Shown: in pieces, positions 34,763-44,288 of the stretch
Layout of the letters: each line of letters begins with the position of its first letter
Position numbering within the stretch: position 1 is the stretch's first letter
NCBI RefSeq assembly: GCF_023101685.1
Contig: NZ_CP082164.1
Span: 7,564,001-7,628,000 of the forward strand
Direction of reading: 5' to 3'
Source of the DNA: Bradyrhizobium sp. 186
Lineage (GTDB): Bacteria > Pseudomonadota > Alphaproteobacteria > Rhizobiales > Xanthobacteraceae
DNA length: 64,000 nt
The notes under the pieces: model-generated
Seen by the model: only the letters and a program-made list of their open reading frames with translations
Database searches by the model: none
What the model was told of the DNA's origin: nothing
Position numbers and translations under genes: made by a program

Positions 34763-34987
34763 ATGGCCAACACCGCATCCCTGCATGAAGCCATCGGGGT
34801 CTGCATCGCGCAGATCAACACAAACCTGACCGAGGCTTCGCGCATCGCGCGGGCAGCCGCAGCTTGCGTCGCCGCCGGCAGCGTTACCGAGGCGGTCGAA
34901 GTTTCGATGGAAATCGAGCAACTGCTGTACGACGCCAATCGGCTCCACGATGCCGTCTGCCTGATGAACAGGATTTCGAAGGACTGA
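34763..34987 (+). CDS. Small hypothetical protein, 74 residues
   Basis: MANTASLHEAIGVCIAQINT starts at ATG 34763, with the strong ribosome binding site AAGGAGG. The product is helical (VTEAVEVSMEIEQLLYDANR) and has no known domain. It lies between the XRE gene and the DUF3489-DUF2924-recombinase operon on the same strand and may be the first gene of that operon. Confidence 0.6.
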   Translation: MANTASLHEAIGVCIAQINTNLTEASRIARAAAACVAAGSVTEAVEVSMEIEQLLYDANRLHDAVCLMNRISKD

Positions 34988-35075
34988 TCGGGCCTGTTCC
35001 GGTTCTCGCCTCGCGCTTTGCGGGGCTTGTCTCAGTGGCAGCACATGATGCTGTCGTTGACGACAGGAGGACAGA

Positions 35076-35342
35076 ATGGCCAAGGCCAAATCTGCAGCAG
35101 CGAAATCAACCGCGCCTGCTGCCCGCAAATCAATCTCCAAGCAGGAAAAGGTCCTTGTTCTGCTCAGGCAGCCCAAGGGCACGACGATCGACGCGGTCGT
35201 CAAGGCGACGCGTTGGCAACCTCACTCGGTGCGGGGCTTCTTTGCCGGGGTCGTGAAGAAAAAGCTCAAGCTGGCGCTTATCTCCCAGAAGATCGGTGAT
35301 CAGCGATACTACCGTATCGCCAAAGCCGGAGCCGCCGCGTGA
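35076..35342 (+). CDS. DUF3489 domain protein
   Basis: 88 residues: an Ala/Lys-rich N terminus, then [20 protein letters not shown] and [20 protein letters not shown], the winged-helix-like DUF3489 signature (W-Q-x-H-S-V-R-G-F). AGGAGG precedes ATG 35076. Its stop overlaps the GTG of the DUF2924 gene by 4 bases. It is part of a conserved module with DUF2924 and a serine recombinase; it may be a DNA-binding accessory factor. Confidence 0.82.
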   Translation: MAKAKSAAAKSTAPAARKSISKQEKVLVLLRQPKGTTIDAVVKATRWQPHSVRGFFAGVVKKKLKLALISQKIGDQRYYRIAKAGAAA

Positions 35343-35833
35343 AACAACCCTGGCCGGCTGGCACCGAACCGAACCGCGACGTCGAAGCTGAGTTGGAACG
35401 CCTGCCGGCCACCCCCATCGTCGAACTTCGCAAGCGCTACCGCGATCTCTTCAAGGCCGAACCGCCAAAGGCGTTCGGGCCTGATCTGCTCCGGCGAAGT
35501 ATCGCTCACCGTATCCAGGAAAGGGCTTACGGCGGCCTCCCCGCCGAAGCTCGACGACTCCTCGACCAGTTAGTGAAGGCGGCGGCTGCCAAACCAGGCG
35601 CCCGTTTGGAATTACCCCGCCGGATCAAGCCGGGGTCCGAGCTTGTGCGGACTTGGAACCGGCGAACCTACCGGGTCATCGTGATGGAAACCGGATTTGC
35701 TTATGGCGGCAAGACTTTCGCCAGCCTATCCGAGATCGCCACACTGATCACGGGCACGAAGTGGAACGGACCACGGTTCTTTGGCCTGAGATCGGTCAAG
35801 TCCGACAGCAAAAGCGACGCCAATGCCGGCTGA
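35339..35833 (+). CDS. DUF2924 domain protein
   Basis: 164 residues from GTG 35339. It includes [40 protein letters not shown], and the C-terminal part [20 protein letters not shown] with [20 protein letters not shown]. The latter motif (G-x-x-Y-x-S-L-S-x-I-A-x-x-I-T-G-T-x-W-N-G) is the family hallmark. It overlaps the recombinase start by 11 bases, so the three genes are translationally linked. In known elements this protein regularly precedes serine recombinases; function unknown. Confidence 0.85.
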   Translation: MKQPWPAGTEPNRDVEAELERLPATPIVELRKRYRDLFKAEPPKAFGPDLLRRSIAHRIQERAYGGLPAEARRLLDQLVKAAAAKPGARLELPRRIKPGSELVRTWNRRTYRVIVMETGFAYGGKTFASLSEIATLITGTKWNGPRFFGLRSVKSDSKSDANAG

Positions 35834-37337
35834 CTCACCCCGAACGCTGCGCTGCGCCATCTATACCCGCAAATCGACCGAGCATGGCCTGGACCAGGAG
35901 TTCAATTCTCTCCATGCCCAGCGCGAAGCCTGCGAGGCTTACATCAAAAGTCAGGCCTCGCAGGGCTGGAAGCTTGTCCCGGCACATTATGACGACCCGG
36001 CCTATTCGGGCGGCAACCTTGAGCGGCCGGCGCTGAAGCGGCTCCTTGGCGAGATCCAGCTCGGCAAGGTCGACGTCGTCGTGGTCTACAAAATCGATCG
36101 CCTGACGCGTTCGCTGGCCGACTTCGCAAAGCTGGTCGAAACCTTCGATGCGCGGTCCGTCTCTTTCGTCGCGGTGACCCAGCAGTTTAACACCACGACG
36201 TCGATGGGACGGCTGACCCTCAATATCCTCTTATCGTTCGCTCAATTTGAGCGGGAGCTTGCCTCAGAGCGGGTCAGGGACAAAATTGCGGCCTCACGCA
36301 AGAGGGGAATGTGGACCGGGGGCACCGTTCCGTTGGGCTACGATGCCAGGGACAAGAAGCTTGTCATCAACAAAAGCGAGGCACAGACGGTGAGGACCAT
36401 TTTCTTGCTGTACCTCCAGCTCCGCTCTTTCGGCAAGCTGGTTGCGGAGCTCGACCGCAGGGGCATCGTCACAAAACGCCGCACCACCAAGTTCACGAAA
36501 TATCAGGGCGGCATCCCCTTCACTTATGGTCCCCTCGCCTACTTCCTGAAAAATCGTATCTATCTGGGAGAGATCCATCACGGGGGCAAATGGTTCAAGG
36601 GAGAGAATGCCGCAATTCTAGATCGGGAGACCTTTGACAAAGTACAGCAGCTTCTCAAGGAGAACAGCGTCAGTCGCGGCACCAAGTTCTCGGAGAGCGG
36701 CGCCGTGCTCATGGGCAAGTTGTTTGACGACCAGGGCAATCGGATGGGGCCGACATTCTCGAGTAAGAATGGCGTCCGATATCGCTTCTATGCCAGCACC
36801 GCATTGCGCGGCCGGCAGCACAAAGCCGGCTCAGTAGCTCGTGTCTCTGCTCCAGAGATCGAGCGTCTCGTGGAGGCAGAGCTCCGACTCAAACTGGCCG
36901 CCCACGAGATCGCGAATGAAGAGCTCTTCGCGCGTATCGACCGTTTGACGGTATCGTGGGACAAACTCCACATGACGCTCGGCGGTATTTGGATTGATAG
37001 AGCTCCGATTGAGATCCCTTGGACCGCCAAGCCCGAATACAAGGTAGAGATCCGGCACGCACCACCAGAAATCAATTCCGATCCGAAGCTCCTGAAAGCA
37101 ATTGTCAGGGCTCATGCTTGGCTAAACGCCCTTACCCGCGATCGACAGATCACTATCGAGCAACTCGCCACTTCTGCCGGTTATAATCCGAAAGTCGTTC
37201 GCCAAAGCCTCAGGTTTGCCTTTCTCGCTCCTGAGGTGATGACCGCCGCCTTGCACGGCCATACCACACCTCTCGTGAAGCAGGTCCCGAAGCTGCTACC
37301 CTTGTCTTGGCGAGAGCAACAACTACTACTTGAGTAA
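35823..37337 (+). CDS. Serine recombinase
   Basis: 504 residues. The catalytic domain starts RCAIYTRKSTEHGLDQEFNS, with the nucleophile S18 and the supporting residues of KIDRLTRSLADFAKL and FAQFERELASERVRDKI. The recombinase domain follows (YFLKNRIYLGEIHHGGKWFK) and a C-terminal helical region. It lacks the cysteine-rich zinc ribbon of the larger enzyme at 24,387 and belongs to a different lineage. It is the last gene of the DUF3489-DUF2924 module and may mobilise the island. Confidence 0.92.
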   Translation: MPADSPRTLRCAIYTRKSTEHGLDQEFNSLHAQREACEAYIKSQASQGWKLVPAHYDDPAYSGGNLERPALKRLLGEIQLGKVDVVVVYKIDRLTRSLADFAKLVETFDARSVSFVAVTQQFNTTTSMGRLTLNILLSFAQFERELASERVRDKIAASRKRGMWTGGTVPLGYDARDKKLVINKSEAQTVRTIFLLYLQLRSFGKLVAELDRRGIVTKRRTTKFTKYQGGIPFTYGPLAYFLKNRIYLGEIHHGGKWFKGENAAILDRETFDKVQQLLKENSVSRGTKFSESGAVLMGKLFDDQGNRMGPTFSSKNGVRYRFYASTALRGRQHKAGSVARVSAPEIERLVEAELRLKLAAHEIANEELFARIDRLTVSWDKLHMTLGGIWIDRAPIEIPWTAKPEYKVEIRHAPPEINSDPKLLKAIVRAHAWLNALTRDRQITIEQLATSAGYNPKVVRQSLRFAFLAPEVMTAALHGHTTPLVKQVPKLLPLSWREQQLLLE

Positions 37338-38315
37338 CTGCGCATGCATGGGAATGGTAGCTGGAGGCTGGGCCTTACCAATTCCAACTTGAGCGATCAC
37401 ATTAATCGCCGCCTAAGCACTCGCACGAGCGGCCAGCCAGAATAACACTTCGGTTACGCCAGCATTGACCTGTCGAGAATCGCACACACTAAGCGCATAG
37501 CACTGACTGGACTGCGTGCCCACGGCTTCCTGGCTGCCCTGGCCGGCCCCCTTCACTGGGTCAACTTTGCACGATACTAAGAATGTCAGTCGAAGGAACG
37601 AATGAGACCCCCAGAATTCAGTTGGGACGGAAAGCTAAGACCTGCCCCTTATCCGGCCAAAGCATATTCGAGACGAAGCAAGGCTTGCTCGCCTCAATAG
37701 AGCATGACGCCGCCCATGATCGCCGGGATATCGGCGACGTAACCATCGCGCTTGCTCTTTGAGCAGCGGCGCCATTCATCAGAGCGATCTCAGATCAAGC
37801 GTCGAACACTTAGTGCGGACGGCCAAACCCGCAATCATTAGGATGAGGCCTACACCCGCAGCGACGTTCAGCATTGTGCAGCCGCCGGGCATGGGGAACA
37901 CGCCTTATGCTGCGAAGCTTCAAGGCCTCTTGGATTCCGCCAAAATGGGGAAACCAAGGTTCGAGAGAGCCACCCCATCGCCAAGGGCCCGGTTCGAACT
38001 GGTCTTCGATCTTGGGGGAGCCTGTCGGTGCGCTTTCGGCAAGGCCCCTACTCAGGCCTGAAAACAAATAAGCTTTTGTTAGGAAGCTTATCAGTGCGAC
38101 CATCGTCCCCTCGGCGGCAATGGCTAATCTTGGGCGGCTTCCATCATTCGTCGCCGCAAACAGAAGTTTCGCGGAGAAGTCGCGGAGGCAGGCGACCGGC
38201 GTCCAGGAAACGCCATACCGCAGCGAGCCGAAAGGTCCTCAGGTCCCATCGCTTGAGCGAGAGAGATCCAAACCGCCGCCCTGATGAGCCCTTGATGATC
38301 CGGAAAATCCCGTAC
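37338..38315. other. Gene-poor stretch between the recombinase and the IS630 element
   Basis: Nearly 1 kb with only overlapping, family-less open frames. A short frame ending HDRRDIGDVTIALAL near 37,760 could be the end of a decayed gene. No RNA gene, long repeat or att-like copy of the tRNA-Gln end was found by eye. Confidence 0.4.
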
Positions 38316-38357
38316 TAGTTGCTCTGCACAGTGATCTTGACGGGTTGCGTCTGGCGG

Positions 38358-38615
38358 TCAGATGAGCTCCGGCAGGTGTTTCGGATCAACGAGAACCTCG
38401 ATGCTGCGAGGCGTCCTTGGCTGCCGTCTGATGAAGCCGGCTCGTTCCAGCGTCAGCACCATCTGGTGCACCGAAGGCGGGCTGACGCGGAAATATTCCT
38501 GCATGTCGGTTTCGGCCGGGGCTCTGCGGTGCAGCCGCGTGTAGAGGTGGATAAAGGCCAGATACTGCCCCTGCTTGGGCGTGAAGGGTTTTGCCGAAGG
38601 ACTCACGCCGGCCAT
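38358..38615 (-). CDS. LexA-like winged-helix DNA-binding protein
   Basis: About 85 residues from ATG 38615, or 100 from ATG 38660. The sequence FTPKQGQYLAFIHLYTRLHR, RAPAETDMQEYFRVSPPSVH and QMVLTLERAGFIRRQPRTPR is a winged helix of the LexA DNA-binding type (P-S-V-H-Q-M-V-x-x-L-E-x-x-G-x-I), without the autoproteolytic domain. It ends IEVLVDPKHLPELI. It lies within the IS630 terminal repeats, divergent from the transposase; the ATG at 38,660 overlaps the transposase ATG at 38,659. It probably regulates transposition. Confidence 0.75.
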   Translation of the reverse strand: MAGVSPSAKPFTPKQGQYLAFIHLYTRLHRRAPAETDMQEYFRVSPPSVHQMVLTLERAGFIRRQPRTPRSIEVLVDPKHLPELI

Positions 38616-38658
38616 CCGATTCAGTTGTTCTTGCGTGCCTCGAACACGGAGGCACGCC

Positions 38659-39461
38659 ATGAATGTACGCTATCGGGTCGACCTCAGCCAAATCGAGCGC
38701 ACCGAGCTCAGGGCGCTGCTGCGCGGCGGCAAGCAGGCATCCCGCAAGCTCAAGCGAGCGCAGATCTTGCTGGCCGCCGATGCCGGTGCCGGCGACGAGG
38801 AGATCGCGAGGAGCGTCGGCGTGGGCGGCTCGACCGTGTACCGAACCAAGCGCCGCTTCGTGGAAGGCAATCTGGAACGGGCGCTGAGCGACGAGCCGCG
38901 CCCCGGGGCGGAACGCAAACTCACGGTCAAGGAAGAAGCCTTGCTGGTGGCGACGGCCTGCGCCAACCCGCCAAAGGGCCGTGCCCGCTGGACGCTTGAG
39001 CTGCTGGCAGGTGCGATGGTCATCGTCCCTGGCGCAAGGTCAAAGTCACCGAGCGGCGCGCGGCAGAAGATTATGCCCACTGCATGCGTGATCTCGTCGA
39101 CATCCATTATCCCGATGCCGAGATCATCCGGCTCGTCCAGGATAATTTATCGACCCACTCTGCCGGCGCCCTCTATCAGGCGTTCCCGCCCGCCGAAGCT
39201 AGACGGATTTTGCGACGGCTCGAGTTCCACTACACCCCCAAGCACGCAAGCTGGCTCAACATGGTTGAGATCGAGATCGGCGTCATGCGCGGCCAGTGCC
39301 TGGATCGCAGGATCGACGATCCCAAGCGACTGCGCCGCGAAGTCGCCGCCTGGGAACGCAAGCGAAACGCCGCCCGCTCACGCATCAGATGGATGTTCAC
39401 AACCGACAAGGCCCGCGCCAAAATGGGCCGCGCCTATCCCGCCACTTCCAAAGAGTCATAA
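38659..39461 (+). pseudogene. IS630-family transposase with internal deletion
   Basis: The N-terminal part is the helix-turn-helix region (RAQILLAADAGAGDEEIARS; GGSTVYRTKRRFVEGNLERA) up to WTLELLAGAMV. At about 39,018 the sequence jumps, in another frame, to the late part of the catalytic domain: CMRDLVDIHYPDAEIIRLVQ, DNLSTHSAGALYQAFPPAEA and FHYTPKHASWLNMVEIEIGV. The centre with the first catalytic Asp (the C-F-D-E motif) is missing, probably about 300 bp. The remnant cannot be active. Confidence 0.85.
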
Positions 39462-39480
39462 TCACTGTGCAAAGCCACTA

Positions 39481-39883
39481 GACCAAATTTGCGCGTCCTA
39501 AAGATTTGGAGAAAATTCGGTTCTCCAGATCTATTCAACACCTAATTGGAGCGATGATCGGAGTTCTACGTCGGCAAAAAAGCAGGAAAATGGCCGCATT
39601 TCTGGCCTGTCGCCAGCTTGAAGTACGAGATGGTTTTGTTGGGCTGGCGGAGCGAGGAAGATTCGAACTGCTGGTACGGTCGGGCGGCAGTCGCGATCAA
39701 GCCAGTCTCCACCGATAGTCTCCGCAAAACGGGAATATTCGCGGACAAGGCCGGAGATTATCGGCGATTTCCACGTCAGGATCGGCGAACTGGCACCCTG
39801 GAGACGGAATCGGATACGCGAAAGCCCGGATTTCCGGCCTATTCCCGCGCTTCTTGGGGAGGTCGGGCGAATACTGGAATGGC
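39481..39883. other. Intergenic region before tRNA-Gln
   Basis: No gene. It holds the tRNA-like 3' end at 39,645 and two GAGATTATCGGCGATTTCC-type pieces near 39,752, but nothing with coding support. Confidence 0.4.
39645..39670 (-). other. tRNA 3'-end-like remnant (possible attachment site)
   Basis: On the minus strand AGTTCGAATC is followed by TTCCTCGCTCC and GCCA, the layout of a T-loop, acceptor strand, discriminator G and CCA. The T-stem is poorly paired and no tRNA body is present. Such scars are left when elements that integrate into tRNA 3' ends recombine. It lies 214 bases from an intact tRNA-Gln but does not match its end. Confidence 0.35.
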
Positions 39884-39958
39884 TGGCTGGGGCGGGAGGG
39901 ATCGAACCTCCGAATGGCGGAATCAAAATCCGCTGCCTTACCACTTGGCTACGCCCCA
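39884..39958 (-). tRNA. tRNA-Gln (anticodon TTG)
   Basis: 75 bases with encoded CCA. The acceptor stem is TGGGGCG/CGCCCCA with discriminator G. The anticodon stem-loop CGGATTTTGATTCCG has anticodon TTG, and the T-arm is CGGAGGTTCGATCCCTCC. All arms pair. It marks the boundary between the mobile-element-rich left part and the conserved right part of the window, and tRNA genes are common island insertion points. Confidence 0.95.
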
Positions 39959-40206
39959 ACAGGAAGGAACGGCGGAAGAACAGGCTACCGCAGATTCCCT
40001 CCAGTCGCTGCCGGTCTATAGGGAGAGGCGCGGCATTTCAACCGCCTGGAGAGGCAAATACCACAGCTCAGGGGCTCACCGTGCGACACTTTACATGGGC
40101 CGGATCATGGCCCGTCCCCGGCAGGACCTGTCCCGGCCGGGTCGGCAGTTGAGACCTCCTGCGTTTCGTGGGAATACGGCGCCAACCTTGTCCACGGGAG
40201 TGAGCC

Positions 40207-41985
40207 ATGACCTATCGCGCGCCGATCTCTGACATGCTGTTGTCGCTCAACCATGGCGCGGGCCTGAAGGCCGCCGTGGAGGCCGGTCACTACGGCGATT
40301 TCGATGCCGACATTGCGGCGGCCGTGCTGGAGGAAGCCGGCAAGTTCGCGACCGACGTGCTGGCGCCGCTCAACCAGGTCGGCGACGAGCACGGCATCAA
40401 GCTCGACGATGGCAAGGTCACGACTGCGCCGGGCTGGCCCGATGCCTACAAGCGCTGGACCGAGGGCGGCTGGAATGCGGTGTCCGGCCCCGAAGATTTC
40501 GGTGGCCAGGGCCTGCCGATCGCAATCAACGCGGCCTGCACCGAGATCTGGAGCGCCTCCAACGTCGCCTTCGGCCTCTGCCCGCTGCTGACGGCGTCCG
40601 CGATGGAGGCGCTGGATGCGCATGGCAGCGACGAGCTGAAGAAAATCTATCTCGAAAAGCTCGTCTCGGGCGAATGGACCGGCACCATGCAGCTCACCGA
40701 GCCGCAGGCCGGCTCCGACGTCGGCGCGCTGCGCACCCGCGCCGAGCGGCAGGCCGACGGCACCTATCGCATCAAGGGGACGAAGATCTTCATCACCTAT
40801 GGCGAGCACGACATGACCGACAATATCGTGCATTTCGTGCTGGCGCGCCTGCCCGACGCGCCCGCCGGCACCAAGGGAATTTCGCTGTTCCTCGTGCCCA
40901 AGTTCATGGTCAACGCGGACGGCTCGCTCGGCGCACGCAACGACATCTTCGCGAGCGGCGTCGAGCACAAGCTCGGCATGCATGCTTCGCCCACCTGCAC
41001 CATGACCATGGGCGATCATGGCGGCGCGATCGGCTTCCTGGTCGGCGAAGAGAACCAGGGCATGCGCTGCATGTTCACGATGATGAACCAGGCCCGCCTC
41101 GGCGTCGGCCTCGAAGGCGTCGGCGTCGCCGATCGCGCCTATCAGCTGGCCCTCGGCTATGCGCAGGAACGCAGGCAGGGGCGCGCCGTCGGCAAGATGG
41201 GCGATGGTTCCGATGCGATCTTCGTGCACCCCGACGTCAAGCGCATGCTGATGCGAATGCGGGCGCAGACCGCGGCGGCGCGCACCATCTGCTATGCCAC
41301 AGCGGTTGCGCTCGACGTCTCCACGCGCGCCAGGGATCCCAAGGTGCGGGCCGACGCCGCCGCGCGCGCGGCGCTGCTGACGCCGATGGCAAAGGCCTAT
41401 TCCACCGACGTCGGCAATGAAGTCGCCTATCTCGGCGTGCAGGTGCATGGCGGCATGGGTTTTATCGAGGAAACCGGCGCAGCCCAGCATTATCGCGATG
41501 CGCGCATCACCGCGATCTACGAGGGCACCAACGGCATCCAGGCGATCGACCTCGTGACGCGAAAACTCGCGGCCAATGGCGGCGCATCGGTATGGGCGCT
41601 GCTGTCGGAGCTCTCGGCCATCATCACACAGGTCGAAGCCTCCAACGATCCCGCCTTCGGCACCACGCCCGCAAAGCTGCGCGAGGCGCTGGAGGCGCTA
41701 ACCCGCACCAGCAAGTGGCTTTTGGAGCGGGTTTCATCCGCGCCGAACGAGGCGCTTGCAGGGGCGACGCCCTATTTGCAGCAATTCGGTGCGACGCTCG
41801 GCGGCTGCATGCTGGCATCGGAGGCGCTCGCGGCGAAGGCCGACGGAAATACGGACGCGTCACGCTACGTCTCGCTCGCGCGCTTCTTCGCCGAAAACAT
41901 CACGGTGCAGGCGGGAGCGCTGGAGCGCACCGTGACGGAGAGCGCGGCGTCGGTCGCGGCGGCGGATGCGGTGTTGTTGGGGTAG
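40207..41985 (+). CDS. Acyl-CoA dehydrogenase (long, DmdC-like type)
   Basis: 592 residues, against about 380 for the simple enzymes. The order is N-terminal helical domain, middle beta domain (TGTMQLTEPQAGSDVGALRT; IKGTKIFITYGEHDMTDNIV) and C-terminal helical domain with the active-site Glu in AIYEGTNGIQAIDLVTRKLA. An extra C-terminal domain follows, as in 3-methylmercaptopropionyl-CoA dehydrogenase and related FadE-type enzymes. It oxidises an acyl-CoA at the alpha-beta position with FAD, passing electrons to ETF. The chain preference cannot be told. A crotonase-family gene lies 1.5 kb downstream. Confidence 0.9.
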   Translation: MTYRAPISDMLLSLNHGAGLKAAVEAGHYGDFDADIAAAVLEEAGKFATDVLAPLNQVGDEHGIKLDDGKVTTAPGWPDAYKRWTEGGWNAVSGPEDFGGQGLPIAINAACTEIWSASNVAFGLCPLLTASAMEALDAHGSDELKKIYLEKLVSGEWTGTMQLTEPQAGSDVGALRTRAERQADGTYRIKGTKIFITYGEHDMTDNIVHFVLARLPDAPAGTKGISLFLVPKFMVNADGSLGARNDIFASGVEHKLGMHASPTCTMTMGDHGGAIGFLVGEENQGMRCMFTMMNQARLGVGLEGVGVADRAYQLALGYAQERRQGRAVGKMGDGSDAIFVHPDVKRMLMRMRAQTAAARTICYATAVALDVSTRARDPKVRADAAARAALLTPMAKAYSTDVGNEVAYLGVQVHGGMGFIEETGAAQHYRDARITAIYEGTNGIQAIDLVTRKLAANGGASVWALLSELSAIITQVEASNDPAFGTTPAKLREALEALTRTSKWLLERVSSAPNEALAGATPYLQQFGATLGGCMLASEALAAKADGNTDASRYVSLARFFAENITVQAGALERTVTESAASVAAADAVLLG

Positions 41986-42018
41986 GCTGCACGCATCATT
42001 GCGATCGACGCAACCGAT

Positions 42019-43254
42019 TCAGATCGCAGCTCGCGCAGCTTGCCCGGGCCGCCACAGCACGATTCCTGCCGCAACGAGATCGAGCACCACGCAGAACGCG
42101 AATGCCACCGTGTAGTCGCCGGTCAGGCTGCGCACGAGGCCGACGATGCCGGGACCGAACGCGCTGACGATGCCGCTGATCGATGTCCCCAATCCCATCG
42201 CGGCGGCGAAGGCGCTAGCGCCGATCTCGCGCTGGATGATCAAGGGCGGGAACGTGATCATGTTGCCGATCGAGAAGCCGTAGACGGCGCAGCACACCAG
42301 CAGCACCGTCGGGCTCGTGCTCTGCACGAGAACGAACAGCGCCGCCGCCTGGCTCGTCATCGACGCCGCGCAGGCGAGCCGCGGATCGAGCCGGTCGACG
42401 AACAGGCCGAGCGAGAGCCTCCCGACCACGGCCATCGCGGCCATGATGGTAACTGCAAGGCCCGCGGCGGAGCGGCCGATGAGCGGCTCGAGGAACGTCA
42501 CCTGGTGGATGATGAAGCCCATCTGGGCCAACAGCGCGATCGCGATCGGCAGCACCATGGTCCAGAACGCTGCATTGGCGAGCAGCGCCTTGCGGGAATG
42601 CGCCGGGTTGGCCGCGCCGCCGCCGGACGGACGTCCGCCCGATGCCAACGACGTCTCGGCCGGCCAGCCGATGAAGACCACGACCACCGGCAACACCAGC
42701 ACCACCATCGCCATGGTGGCCGCCAGCATGGCGGAACGAAAGCCGATGCTGCCGGTCAGCGTCAGCAGCAGCGGTACGAGGACGATGCCGCCGCAGGTCG
42801 CGCCGTTGAATGCGAGGCTGAGCGCGAGCCCGCGGCGCCGTTCGAACCAGGAGTTCAGCACGGTCGCGATCACCACGGTGCCCATGCCGGTCCAGCCGAC
42901 CGACATCAGCGCGTAGGCGAGATAAAGCTGCCAGGGCGTCTGCATCAGCGCCAGCAGCGCCGTCGATGCGCCGAGCGCCGACAAGCCGCACAGGATCAGC
43001 GATCGCAGCCCGATGCGGGCCAGCAGATCGTCGGTGAAGATGACGAGGACGGAGGTCAGCAAAAACGAGAAGGTGCTGGCGGCGGAGACCAGCGTGCCCG
43101 GCCAGCCATGCGCGCGCTGGAGCTCCGCCAGATAGACGCCCTGACCGTAGAGGCCGAAGCCGAACATGAAGAAGGCCATCAGGAAACAGGCCAGCACCAC
43201 GCGCCAGCCGCGATAGTGCAGCGAGGATTCGTCAACGCCCGTTGCAGCAGTCAT
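42019..43254 (-). CDS. MFS transporter
   Basis: 411 residues with about 12 hydrophobic segments, beginning WRVVLACFLMAFFMFGFGLY. The loop between helices 2 and 3 (DDLLARIGLRSLILCGL) and the WFERRRGLALSLAFNGATCG segment are typical of the monocarboxylate/oxalate-formate antiporter side of the major facilitator superfamily. The substrate is unknown. It is convergent with the acyl-CoA dehydrogenase gene (33-base gap) and may supply or export a carboxylate. Confidence 0.85.
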   Translation of the reverse strand: MTAATGVDESSLHYRGWRVVLACFLMAFFMFGFGLYGQGVYLAELQRAHGWPGTLVSAASTFSFLLTSVLVIFTDDLLARIGLRSLILCGLSALGASTALLALMQTPWQLYLAYALMSVGWTGMGTVVIATVLNSWFERRRGLALSLAFNGATCGGIVLVPLLLTLTGSIGFRSAMLAATMAMVVLVLPVVVVFIGWPAETSLASGGRPSGGGAANPAHSRKALLANAAFWTMVLPIAIALLAQMGFIIHQVTFLEPLIGRSAAGLAVTIMAAMAVVGRLSLGLFVDRLDPRLACAASMTSQAAALFVLVQSTSPTVLLVCCAVYGFSIGNMITFPPLIIQREIGASAFAAAMGLGTSISGIVSAFGPGIVGLVRSLTGDYTVAFAFCVVLDLVAAGIVLWRPGQAARAAI

Positions 43255-43509
43255 CGATCAAGCGGCCAATGGTACGAGACGGGCCATCGTGGCGCACAAC
43301 TACCGGTTTTTCAATTGAAACATTGTAGCCGATTGTTGCAATGCGCAACACCACGTGAAGTGATGTGTTCGCACAATCCATTGCAATGCGGTACGGGGAT
43401 CGCCGGCGAAAAGCTTGAGCGACCGGATTGGCACGCCTGCGGGATGATGTAGGCTGAAGCCAGCGAGACTCGCCAATGGCAAGCGCCGCGGCGACCGCAG
43501 GGGGGCACC

Positions 43510-44268
43510 ATGCCGAATGGCAACATCGTCGTCACCGAAGAGCGCGCAACGCGCGTGATCACCCTGCGCCGGCCGAGCAAGAAGAACGCGATCACGCAGG
43601 ACATGTATCGGGAGATGAGCCACGCGATCGACACCGTGCAGAACAATCCCGACATCCGCTGCATGATCATCACCGGCGGCTCCGGCGTGTTCACCGCCGG
43701 CGACGACATCGACGATTTCATGAAGGCCGACACGTCGCGCCCTGAGACGCTGTCGGATGGCGCGAGGTTTCTCTATTCGCTCGCCCTCAACGTCAAGCCG
43801 ATCATCGCGGCCGTGGATGGCGCATCGATCGGCATGGGCACCGTGATGCTGTTCCACTGCGACTATGTGCTCGCTTCCAACGCCGCGACCTTTTCCGCGC
43901 CCTACATCCATCTCGGGCTCGTGCCGGTCGGGGCTTCCAGCCTGCTGATGCCGAACACCATGGGGTACCAGCGCGCCTTTGCGATGCTGGTGATGGGGCG
44001 GACCTTCACCGCCGCGGAGGCGCACGCCGCAGGATTCGTCAACGCGGTGGTCTCGCCGGGACATACCGAAGTCGAGGCCCGCAAGGTGGCGCGCGAGATC
44101 TGCCGGCTGCCGGCCGAGGCGGTTGCAACCTCGCGCAAATTGCTGCGCGCCGCGCCGGAAGAGCTCACCCGCCGCATCGACCAGGAAAGCCACCTGTTCG
44201 GCGAGCGCCTGAAGTCGGACGAGGCCATCGCCGCATTCAATGCGTTCGCGAACAGGAAGAGGCGGTGA
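43510..44268 (+). CDS. Enoyl-CoA hydratase/isomerase family protein
   Basis: 252 residues of the crotonase superfamily. The oxyanion-hole elements are present: GVFTAGDDIDDFM and VDGASIGMGTVMLFHCDYVL. The helix carrying catalytic residues reads FSAPYIHLGLVPVGASSLLM and GYQRAFAMLVMGRTFTAAEA; the acidic residues usual for hydration or isomerisation (Glu144 and Glu164 of the rat enzyme, or the Glu of VPEGGSS) are replaced by Tyr, Ala and Val. The reaction may therefore differ. AGGGGGGC precedes ATG 43510. Confidence 0.85.
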   Translation: MPNGNIVVTEERATRVITLRRPSKKNAITQDMYREMSHAIDTVQNNPDIRCMIITGGSGVFTAGDDIDDFMKADTSRPETLSDGARFLYSLALNVKPIIAAVDGASIGMGTVMLFHCDYVLASNAATFSAPYIHLGLVPVGASSLLMPNTMGYQRAFAMLVMGRTFTAAEAHAAGFVNAVVSPGHTEVEARKVAREICRLPAEAVATSRKLLRAAPEELTRRIDQESHLFGERLKSDEAIAAFNAFANRKRR

Positions 44269-44288
44269 GAGCGGGCACGCTCTCTTCC

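Larger units (their letters stand above)
38316..39480. mobile_element. IS630-family element carrying a LexA-like gene
   Basis: Terminal inverted repeats TAGTTGCTCTGCACAGTGAT (38,316-38,335) and ATCACTGTGCAAAGCCACTA (39,461-39,480), 17 of 20 matching. The outer TA at both ends fits the TA duplication typical of IS630/Tc1 elements. Inside are a minus-strand LexA-like gene next to the left end and a plus-strand transposase gene with a large internal deletion, so the copy is probably not self-mobile. Confidence 0.82.

Noticed and set aside
30819..37337. Complete prophage
   Set aside because: DUF5681 and the ParB-methyltransferase are phage-associated, but there is no terminase, portal, capsid, tail or lysis gene, so an island module is the better description.
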